Source: Symbiobacteriaceae bacterium (GTDB lineage Bacteria; Bacillota; JAAYKD01; WRDA01). From it: 5,176 nucleotides of DNA. Of the stretch, positions 1-5,176 are shown piece after piece. The notes under the pieces were generated by a model. It saw nothing but the letters and a program-made list of their open reading frames with translations, was not told where the DNA came from and did not search any database. The stretch covers positions 1 through 5,176 of the forward strand of contig WRDA01000122.1 of assembly GCA_009783675.1 (NCBI GenBank), given 5' to 3'. The position numbers were made by a program, and so were the translations under genes. The first letter of the stretch is position 1. Each line of letters begins with the position of its first letter.

Positions 1-85
1 ATGGAATCGACGGACCTGGCAGAGCGTAGTCGCCAAGTGATGGATCTCTTCAACGATGGGGTGAAGAAAGATGCCTTTTGGGACA
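1..85 (+). CDS. 5' exon (3' end only) of VirD4/TraG-type conjugation coupling protein
   Basis: Reading frame 1 gives 28 complete codons ending KKDAFWD plus the first base (a85) of a split codon. The 'D-x-FWD' stretch is what type IV coupling proteins show between the Walker A and Walker B parts of the ATPase domain, so this is an internal part of a longer gene that begins left of the window. The ATG at position 1 is probably an internal Met. Read without splicing, the frame runs 12 more codons into the intron and stops at TAA 121-123. Joined to the 3' exon at about 1248, it reads FWD-T-KASQMMTEC, with ACC (Thr) as the codon made at the junction. The family assignment comes mainly from the 3' exon. 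This exon alone is too short to identify, but its frame, position and wording fit. Confidence 0.8.
80..85 (+). other. IBS1, intron-binding site 1 (last six bases of 5' exon)
   Basis: GGGACA directly precedes the intron's GTGCG. It is the exact reverse complement of TGTCCC at 512-517, giving six Watson-Crick pairs. This fixes the 5' splice site between 85 and 86. The site lies in codons for W-D of the coupling protein, a conserved part of the gene, which would give a homing intron a stable target. Confidence 0.85.
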
Positions 86-450
86 GTGCGACACGTTTTC
101 ATACAAACACTACTCTGCAGTAATAACTGTAGGCGCTAGACCATGTAGTGCTAAAAATGAAGGGCTCCTGTAGACATACAGGGGCAACAACTGATACTCT
201 GATGGGTGGAATGAAGGGGTAACGTCCTGAAACGCCCCCCTAAGACTCCGACTGGCGTTGATGGGAAACTGTCAAGGTCAGGTGCTCGGTGAAGTCGGCT
301 AACTGCGCTCGCTCTCACTGCAGTCCAAGCAAAGAACTGCGTAAGATGCATAGCAAGCCAGAGGTGGCTGTGAGTGTTAGGCCGGGGGTCTATAAGATAC
401 CTATGGTTAGAATGTCATTGTGACTGACGAATCCGCGAATGTACGGGTCT

Positions 451-455
451 AAAAG
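451..455 (+). other. Possible EBS2 (pairs with exon bases 75-79)
   Basis: AAAAG here is complementary to CTTTT at 75-79, which abuts IBS1. EBS2 is expected in domain I upstream of EBS1 and should pair with exon sequence just upstream of IBS1, and both conditions hold. Five mostly A-T pairs could arise by chance, so this is a candidate only. Confidence 0.5.
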
Positions 456-511
456 AAGCGTGGGGCTAATCCCCCTATCCCGCAAGGGAGCCAGTGTGGA
501 TGAGTAATGCT

Positions 512-517
512 TGTCCC
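512..517 (+). other. EBS1, exon-binding site 1 in intron domain I
   Basis: TGTCCC lies in a 'gctTGTCCCtgtg' context about 430 nt into the intron and pairs perfectly with exon bases 80-85. In group II introns this pairing positions the 5' splice site, and during retrohoming it selects the DNA target. The distance from the 5' end is normal for the distal part of domain I. Confidence 0.82.
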
Positions 518-834
518 TGTGAAAGTCCATATATCGTTACAGGCGGTATCAAGCTGGCAGGCTCAGAGCGGAAACCTAAGGGTATAATGAACAGATAAGA
601 GTATCGGAACGTGGTGAAAGCCTATTGCGTATCCCTCATTTGGGATATAGGCTGACGAAGCAGATAAGCAGCCGAAGCGGTGGGTAAAGGAGTGGCTTTA
701 GCGTCGAAGTTCCTGTAATGGGAATGGAGCAACAGCCACAAGTCAGTAATGATTCATAATTCTAACCACATGTGAACAATAGGATTCGGATACGACCAAA
801 AGGTCATTCTTCCTAAAAAGGAGATGATGCCTAT

Positions 835-1017
835 ATGGTTACTGCGAACAATCCTAAAAGCAATCAGAAACCGAAAAAAGTCAATCACCTTAGACATGCC
901 GAGTATTACGACATGCAAGGCACATTCGATGCGCTTTTCTCAAGAGCATCCCAAGGAGAAACTTTTGATAGCCTTATGGAGCTAGTTTTCAGTAGGGATA
1001 ATATCCTGCTCGCTTAG
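835..1017 (+). pseudogene. Truncated group II intron-encoded reverse transcriptase/maturase (N-terminal remnant)
   Basis: The 60-codon ORF lies in intron domain IV, preceded by a strong ribosome site (AAGGAG at 818-823, 11 nt before ATG 835). Residues 16-60 contain the typical start of group II intron proteins: VNHLRHAEYYDMQGTFDAL, then ETFDSLMELVFSRDNILLA. This corresponds to the N-terminal RT-0 region. In intact relatives 'NILLA' is followed by 'YR.I' and about 500 more residues carrying RT motifs 1-7, the YADD catalytic site, the maturase X domain and often an HNH endonuclease. Here it ends in TAG (1015-1017), and no later RT, maturase or endonuclease motif is visible in any frame before domain V. 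An internal deletion, not a point mutation, therefore removed the protein. It cannot be catalytic. Whether the stub is still translated is unknown; its reading frame and ribosome site look intact. Confidence 0.88.
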
Positions 1018-1158
1018 AAGCAGCTAATTAAATTAAACAAACTCCGCATAGAGGCGGATAATCTGCCTATTGCTGTCTAATCGGTTTCGGCGGCAAACGG
1101 CAAATACTTGAATGTTCATGGTAATAACATGTGGTAACGAGTATGACTTATTGTTGAT
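1018..1158 (+). other. Residual intron domain IV between the broken ORF and domain V
   Basis: No protein motif is recognisable in any frame across these 141 bases. There are two alternative short hairpins: TCCGC 1043-1047 with GCGGA 1054-1058, and GGCGGA 1053-1058 with TCTGCC 1062-1067. They share bases, so only one can form at a time. The segment is probably the 3' flank of domain IV left after the coding deletion, which would keep a short stalk in place of the ORF loop. The exact deletion junction cannot be placed without an intact relative. Confidence 0.5.
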
Positions 1159-1197
1159 GGAGCGCCGTGTGAGGGGAAACCATCATGCACGGTGCGG
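1159..1197 (+). ncRNA. Group II intron domain V (catalytic hairpin)
   Basis: The segment begins GGAGCGCCGTG and closes with CACGGTGCGG. Pairing gives a lower helix (GCGCCGTG with CACGGTGC, including a G-U pair), a two-base bulge (TG, 1186-1187) on the 3' side, then a short upper helix ending GG-GAAA-CC. The AGC triad (1161-1163), bulge and GNRA-type loop are the hallmarks of domain V, which binds the catalytic metal ions. No disabling change is obvious, so the ribozyme core may still be active. Its position about 50 nt before the 3' splice site is normal. Confidence 0.9.
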
Positions 1198-1218
1198 AAT
1201 GGGGGAAAAGCCGGAAAC

Positions 1219-1245
1219 AGTGATACGGTAGGCTTACCTATCATT
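1219..1245 (+). ncRNA. Group II intron domain VI (branch-point hairpin)
   Basis: AGTGATA 1219-1225 pairs with TATCATT 1239-1245. Inside it GGTA 1227-1230 pairs with TACC 1235-1238 around a GGCT loop. The branch adenosine is expected 7-8 nt before the 3' end on the 3' strand. A1240 is the best candidate if the intron ends at 1247, and A1236 if it ends at 1244. The simple pairing drawn here leaves C1226 unpaired rather than an A, so the branch base is not certain. Confidence 0.72.
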
Positions 1246-1247
1246 AT

Positions 1248-2680
1248 CCAAAGCCTCTCAAATGATGACAGAATGCATCAGGCTCCTGCGCTGTAGCACC
1301 GGATACTGCTCCCTGGGGGAAGTGCACAGATTGGTAACAGACAGTGGGTATCTAGAAAAAATAATCGATATAATGAAAAAACGTCGCGGCTTACAGGTGT
1401 TCATCGAAAATATGGAAACTCTTTCACTAAGAGAGATAGTAGGTGCTATTACAAGAGAAGGCGAACTCATGCTTGCAAAAATGGAAGGCTTTCTTACTCC
1501 TCTGCCGATAAACAAAGTGAGTGAATTGTATAATGAACTCGCATTAATAACCGATGACGATTCCCCTGCCTATAAGAACCTGTCATCTGAATACCTGGCA
1601 GGAGTGCAACAGATGGCTTTAATGATGTCGGTGGAAATGATGAGGGACATATTGTTCAGAGCCAAGTCGCAAACAAACAGTAACATCATGCCAAACGCAA
1701 ATCCCTTCGACCTGAAAGCATCACCCTGGTTTTGGTATAAATATCCTTTTCAGCCTAGTTTGGAAGGGGTGGAAGCTCTCAAAGAGTGTATAGGTCTACT
1801 GCCCACTGTTTCTGAGTTCGATTTTACGACCTGTCATAATTATTTCTCAGGAGAGTTTCGTTCCAAAGCAGAGACAACTATAGAAACAGTAAAAGCAGTC
1901 GTCACTCAGATGACTGCTTTTTTTGCGTCTTCGGAGAGGATTGCTAATTCGTTCAGTCCGGGAAGAGAAAAGCTTAACTTTCTCGGTTTTGAGGAAGCTA
2001 TACGGGAAGGGAAGATCGTGGTGTTGGCCATGAATGTGGCAGAGTATCCCAAAGTGTCTCAGACCGTAGCAGCTTATCTGAAACTGGACTTTCAAGCCGA
2101 GATAATCCAGCGAACTTCTAAGGGAAGATATGCTACTGTCGAACGACCCATGTTCTTTTTATGCGACGAGTATCAGGAGTTCGTAACTTCCAAGGACGGA
2201 AACTTCTATGGCATATCACGTGAAGCGAAATGCTGCTCTATTGTGGCCAGCCAAAGCTGCACCTCGCTACTCAAGGCGTTGGGTGGTGACAGGCCGAGCT
2301 TTGAAACTCTTTACCAGAACCTCATCTCCAAGATAACTCTTCGCTCAGACGATCGCCTGACGATCGAAATGATGCAACTGCTAATTGGTAAGACCGACAA
2401 GACGCATATTTCCAAGAATGTCTCCGAGAGTGCTGCAGACAGCCAGAAGAGTGCTTTTATCGGCGGCCTGGTATCCAGCAAAGCTTCCCTTTCCGAATCT
2501 ATAAGCGTCTCCACTCAGCGTGTAGCGCTCTTCGAGGAGAAAGACTTTACCCAAACCCTGCAAGCACATAAGGCGATTGCCTTCCTGGCCAGAACGGATG
2601 GAATGCAGGAGCCGACGATGATCCACCTGCTGCCATATTTTAAACCACCAATACTAAATCTGGGAAAGGATGAAATGTAA
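1248..2680 (+). CDS. 3' exon of VirD4/TraG-type coupling protein (C-terminal ATPase and TraM-recognition region)
   Basis: This exon completes the coupling protein, the inner-membrane hexameric ATPase that recruits relaxase-DNA to the conjugation channel. An ORF can start at ATG 1262 (472 codons), but no ribosome site precedes it. The open frame extends upstream through KASQ to the intron end, so it is better read as spliced onto exon 1, giving about 505 residues in the window. Visible features, in residues from ATG 1262, are: a Walker B-like MFFLCDEYQEF near 298-308 (acidic pair D302-E303); VVLAMNVAEYPKVSQ near 250-264, of the type preceding it; and SREAKCCSIVASQS near 320-333, typical of the TraG/TraD C-terminal (TraM-recognition) domain. 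Walker A is absent because it lies left of the window. The N-terminal membrane helices must also be there. The stop TAA (2678-2680) is 2 nt from the next start. The family call is firm; the exact subfamily is not. Confidence 0.88.
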
Positions 2681-2682
2681 TT

Positions 2683-3006
2683 ATGCCATTATCCAAGCGA
2701 GTTCTGCGCATCTCTCTCTACGTTATCATGATGGTTATTTTCTGTTGCGTTCCCGCTGTCTATGCTAATACAGTCTTCACCCAAGCCACGGCCTTGATCA
2801 ACCAAGTGATGTCTTTCTTTCAGGGCATCGTTCACGCCGGGCTGGTCATCGGGGTGGGGTGGGGAGCATTTACCCGCTTCACAGCCGGGGGAGACCATCA
2901 GCTAGTGATGAGAGCGGATAGTATCATGAAAGGCAGCTTCATTGCCTGGGCGGTCTTCACTGCAATTGCCCTGATTACCAGAACCCTGACTCCCTATCTG
3001 CAATAA
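2683..3006 (+). CDS. Small membrane protein, VirB2/TrbC- or Maff2-like T4SS component
   Basis: This 107-residue protein has three hydrophobic stretches. Residues 7-28 follow a basic start (KRVLR) and end in AVYA, a good signal-peptidase site before N29. The others are membrane helices at about 44-66 (FFQGIVHAGLVIGVGWGAF) and 84-104. After cleavage the product would be about 79 residues with two helices joined by a short polar loop (TAGGDHQ...RADSIMKGS), the topology of VirB2/TrbC pilins. A Gly-rich end of the first helix and an 'AGG..' loop are also usual there. In Gram-positive elements of the Tn1549 type, a small two-helix protein (Maff2) sits in this same slot between virD4 and virB6, so that family is the main alternative. 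AAAGGA at 2665-2670 is a distant ribosome site (12 nt). The 2-nt gap after the coupling gene suggests translational coupling. Confidence 0.7.
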   Translation: MPLSKRVLRISLYVIMMVIFCCVPAVYANTVFTQATALINQVMSFFQGIVHAGLVIGVGWGAFTRFTAGGDHQLVMRADSIMKGSFIAWAVFTAIALITRTLTPYLQ

Positions 3007-3009
3007 GCT

Positions 3010-3981
3010 ATGAACCTAGGAGAACTGTTCAGCTCGGCAATCGAAGGCTTCCTACGCAATATTATCGATAATGTAATTGCGCCAGGAGTAACTGAAGTGA
3101 TGAACTGGGTTACATCCAGTAACAGCCTGGAAGGCTTTACATTCTTCGATAACCTGCACCAGGCCATGTTGATTATCGGCATTGCCGTGCTTACGGCTAT
3201 TACTGCCTTCGGCCTCTTCAGAACCTACTTTGCTTTTATTGGTGCTCACAATGAGTTTGATGATCCCCTGCAGATCGGTCTGAAGTATGCAGTAGGCTTG
3301 TTCCTGGTTTGGTACAGCCGAGATATCCTGATGTATGCTGTCAATCTCAACTCTTCATTCATCGAAACCATCGTGTCAGGAGCCTTGGGGACCGAAGGTT
3401 ATGCCTCCCTGGCATCCTACCTAATTGTAGGTCTGATGTCTGTCTTTACCACTGGTCCCTTAGCAATAACACTGCTGTCCTGGATGCTTATCCCGGTAGC
3501 CTATGTCCTCTATCGCATAATTCGCCTGCTCTTTCGTATGTTCTACCGCATGGTCATGGTTGCTTTCCTAGTGATCATCTCGCCATTGATGTTTGCCACC
3601 GGGGTCATCCGTGCTACCCAGGGGTTCAGAGCAGGTTTTCTGAGGGTCTTCAGCGGGTGTCTGGTTATACAGTTAATCCAGACTATGTGCCTGATGGCTT
3701 TAGGTTCGGTCTCTTTCTCCGGCGTAATGGGTTTACCAACCATGATAACGATCCTTGGCATACTCTTCGTTGCGGATCAGGCAGAGACCTTAGTGAGGGA
3801 ACTCTCCTTCGGAATAGGAGCGAGTGGTTCAGCAGGAGGTCTAATATCTGAGATCAATGCTGCTTCCTTCTCGGTTAACAGTGCCAACGCAGCTATTAAT
3901 AGTGTAAGGAAAGGATATGCCTTTGCCACGCCCTACGCTACAAAGTTTGCCAGCAGTGTAGCTGGTTTCTTTGGTCCTTAA
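3010..3981 (+). CDS. VirB6/TrbL-like polytopic membrane protein of the conjugation channel
   Basis: This 323-residue protein is probably the inner-membrane channel component through which the substrate passes. Hydrophobic segments lie near residues 52-78, 88-108, 133-168 (long enough for two helices), 178-200, 212-232 and 240-256. Between the third and fourth is a basic, aromatic stretch (YRIIRLLFRMFYR, 168-180), typical of a cytoplasmic loop or amphipathic helix. After about 260 the chain becomes Gly/Ala/Ser-rich and mostly polar (GIGASGSAGGLIS...), a tail often seen in TrbL/VirB6 proteins. The start ATG has no clear ribosome site and lies 3 nt after the preceding stop, so expression is probably coupled. 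The assignment rests on topology, length and gene order, because VirB6 proteins share little sequence. Position directly after the coupling protein and small membrane protein matches Gram-positive conjugative elements. Confidence 0.72.
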   Translation: MNLGELFSSAIEGFLRNIIDNVIAPGVTEVMNWVTSSNSLEGFTFFDNLHQAMLIIGIAVLTAITAFGLFRTYFAFIGAHNEFDDPLQIGLKYAVGLFLVWYSRDILMYAVNLNSSFIETIVSGALGTEGYASLASYLIVGLMSVFTTGPLAITLLSWMLIPVAYVLYRIIRLLFRMFYRMVMVAFLVIISPLMFATGVIRATQGFRAGFLRVFSGCLVIQLIQTMCLMALGSVSFSGVMGLPTMITILGILFVADQAETLVRELSFGIGASGSAGGLISEINAASFSVNSANAAINSVRKGYAFATPYATKFASSVAGFFGP

Positions 3982-3983
3982 CC

Positions 3984-5176
3984 ATGCTGGAGAAAATGGC
4001 TTATCAGATCCTCTTGAAGCTATTGAGCCAGAAAGAGACACGAAGTATGGCAAAGAGCGGGGTGGCAATTACATTGCTTTCCGCAGTCATACTGATGCTT
4101 TTGCCTGTAGTGCTGATAGCCATACCTCTCGTATTTCTTGGTTCTTATGTCAGCATGGGAACAGAGAGCTATGTAGCCATCGCGCAACACTCCAGAGAAC
4201 AGATAAGCCTGGTGGAAAGATACTGTACAGCCGTATCCGGTTATGAGCTCGATATCTGGGTGGAGGGGGAAATCGCAAATCTGGTAAACCAAGGCATACC
4301 CGAAGAGCTGGTCAGTATAAATCTTCCTCCTCTGGAGTCCAGACGCATACTGGCCTATGAGATCATTATTCTGTGGAGTGCAGAGCATGGAGAGAAACCA
4401 ATCGATAACAGTGTCAGGCAGATTGTTGACCTCTTTATCGAGAAGGAAAGCAGAGAGATATCTTACTACACAAGTAACGGCGAGTATATTCGCAGGGGTG
4501 AGATATCAGCCAGAATGCGATCCTTCGCAGAGGTACTGGATCTCAGAGAAGAGCTCTCTGAAGAACAGCGTAGTGTGGCTCTACTGATGTTGGAAGTATC
4601 CAGAGGTAGCAATCAGCTGCAACGCAGTAACTGGCTTGGTAACGACCAGCTCTATACTGACGGGGATTTAACATTTCATGATGGTCAGATTCCTGTAAAC
4701 TACTATCACCAGCGTGACAGCAGATGGGCGAATTTGCCCTATGCCGGTGAGAGTATAGGTGTAGCAGGCTGCGGACCAGCTGCTGTAGCCATAGTAGTTA
4801 GCAGCCTAACGGATACAAACATAACGCCCGAGGAAGTAGCTTCCTGGGCGGAGTTGAACGGGTATTCGGCTTATAACAACGGTTCGTATCACAGCCTTAT
4901 TCCCAATGCTATGCAATACTATGGTCTATCAGTGAGCAGTGGCAACGATCCGGAAGTTTTACGCCAATCCCTACAGGAGGGGAAACTGGCTATTGCCATA
5001 TTGGGACCAGGCACATTTACCCCTACCGGGCACTTCATTGTCTTACGGGGGATTACTAAGGAGGGGCGTATCCTGGTTGCCGATCCGGTCAGTCTGGAAC
5101 GCAGCAAGAGCAGTTGGAGCATGGAAGCCATAATGGGGGAGGTAAATACAAAAGCAAGCGGGGGAGGGCCGATTTG
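3984..5176 (+). CDS. Membrane-anchored C39-like cysteine peptidase of the conjugation module (partial, runs off right edge)
   Basis: The frame is open for 397 codons to the window end with no stop. One strong membrane helix lies at about residues 26-55 (ITLLSAVILMLLPVVLIAI...) after a basic N-terminus, predicting a short cytoplasmic tail and a large outside domain. Residues about 57-230 are soluble and mostly helical, with no family I can name. From about 236 a Peptidase_C39_2/papain-like fold appears: VNYYHQRDSRW (Q243, likely oxyanion Gln), AGCGPAAVAIVV (Cys263 nucleophile), TGHFIVLRGI (His350) and ILVADPVS (Asp367), a complete catalytic set in order. The likely role is local cleavage of the wall or of a protein during conjugation, in the slot where relatives carry NlpC/P60, CHAP or lysozyme enzymes; that role is inferred. 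The start is uncertain: ATG 3984 is 2 nt after the previous stop, and ATG 3996 has GGAG only 3 nt before it. The 3' end lies outside the window. Confidence 0.8.
   Translation, partial: MLEKMAYQILLKLLSQKETRSMAKSGVAITLLSAVILMLLPVVLIAIPLVFLGSYVSMGTESYVAIAQHSREQISLVERYCTAVSGYELDIWVEGEIANLVNQGIPEELVSINLPPLESRRILAYEIIILWSAEHGEKPIDNSVRQIVDLFIEKESREISYYTSNGEYIRRGEISARMRSFAEVLDLREELSEEQRSVALLMLEVSRGSNQLQRSNWLGNDQLYTDGDLTFHDGQIPVNYYHQRDSRWANLPYAGESIGVAGCGPAAVAIVVSSLTDTNITPEEVASWAELNGYSAYNNGSYHSLIPNAMQYYGLSVSSGNDPEVLRQSLQEGKLAIAILGPGTFTPTGHFIVLRGITKEGRILVADPVSLERSKSSWSMEAIMGEVNTKASGGGPI

Larger units (their letters stand above)
86..1247 (+). mobile_element. Group II intron with degenerate ORF, inserted in the coupling-protein gene
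   Basis: This is a self-splicing ribozyme and retroelement of about 1162 nt. The 5' end is GTGCG at 86, the bacterial group II consensus. The six exon bases before it (GGGACA, 80-85) are perfectly complementary to TGTCCC at 512-517, in the place expected for EBS1 in domain I. A domain V hairpin with a GAAA loop lies at about 1159-1197 and a domain VI hairpin at about 1219-1245. The 3' end is taken as ...TTAT at 1247 because introns of this class usually end in AY and because it restores the coupling-protein frame. An end at 1244 (...TCAT) also keeps the frame and would insert one more residue. Domain I occupies roughly 86 to 620, domains II-III roughly 620 to 780, and domain IV holds the broken ORF. 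The wording of the 5' half and of the ORF resembles the chloroplast-like (IIB-type) bacterial lineage; this is from memory, not alignment. Complete relatives are typically 2-3 kb, so about 1.5 kb of coding sequence appears lost. No other gene is seen in 86-834. Confidence 0.93.

Noticed and set aside
1..123. A small 40-codon protein from ATG 1 to TAA 121-123.
   Set aside because: The last 12 codons are intron sequence, and the first 28 fit the coupling protein. It is what unspliced RNA would encode, not a gene.
151..351. A 66-codon minus-strand open frame inside the intron's 5' half.
   Set aside because: The region is structured domain I RNA. No ribosome site or protein motif supports translation.
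796..803. CCAAAAGG, an exact 8-base complement of exon bases 74-81 (CCTTTTGG), as a possible EBS2.
   Set aside because: It lies just before the intron ORF, in domain III/IV and not domain I, and is part of its own small hairpin (GACC-AAAA-GGTC, 794-805). Both sequences are near-palindromic, so a chance match is likely.
1262..1264. ATG at 1262 as the true start of a separate coupling-protein gene.
   Set aside because: There is no ribosome site upstream, the frame is open back to the intron end, and a coupling protein starting here would lack Walker A and the membrane helices. The spliced reading explains it better.
3309..3851. A 180-codon open frame on the + strand overlapping the VirB6-like gene in another frame.
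   Set aside because: It lies wholly inside the 3010-3981 gene, has Cys/Arg/His-rich composition with no membrane or domain pattern, and looks like an out-of-frame shadow.
4020..4388. A 122-codon open frame on the - strand.
   Set aside because: It is opposite the well-supported peptidase gene, which has a membrane helix and a catalytic motif set. The minus-strand product has no recognisable features.

Overview
The window is a fragment of a conjugation (type IV secretion) module, all on the + strand, and its coupling-protein gene is interrupted by a group II intron. The organism cannot be named from the sequence. Moderate GC, the gene order (VirD4-like coupling protein, small two-helix membrane protein, VirB6/TrbL-like protein, membrane-anchored wall-enzyme-like protein) and the intron type suggest an integrative conjugative element or plasmid of a Gram-positive-type bacterium, such as a Clostridia relative, or possibly a Chloroflexota member. 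This is inference.

Layout. Positions 1-85 are the end of a 5' exon whose start lies left of the window. Positions 86 to about 1247 are a group II intron of about 1.16 kb. It has a GTGCG 5' end, an EBS1 that pairs perfectly with the last six exon bases, and recognisable domains V and VI. Its reverse transcriptase ORF has been reduced to a 60-residue N-terminal stub (835-1017). The 3' exon runs from about 1248 to 2680. Joining the exons restores one reading frame across the coupling protein's FWD...(K)ASQ region. The ATPase Walker B motif lies in the 3' exon, and Walker A must lie left of the window.

Downstream are three tightly packed genes with gaps of only 2-3 bases. They are a 107-residue VirB2/Maff2-like small membrane protein (2683-3006), a 323-residue VirB6/TrbL-like polytopic protein (3010-3981), and a gene that runs off the right edge (3984-5176+). 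The last encodes an N-terminally membrane-anchored protein with a C39-like cysteine peptidase domain (Cys263, His350, Asp367).

Working model. The coupling protein brings the relaxase-DNA substrate to the channel. The two membrane proteins form part of the channel, and the anchored papain-like enzyme probably acts outside the membrane on peptidoglycan cross-links or on a protein. Unspliced transcript stops 12 codons inside the intron, so full-length coupling protein depends on splicing. The intron has lost its own maturase/reverse transcriptase, so it must self-splice or borrow one in trans.
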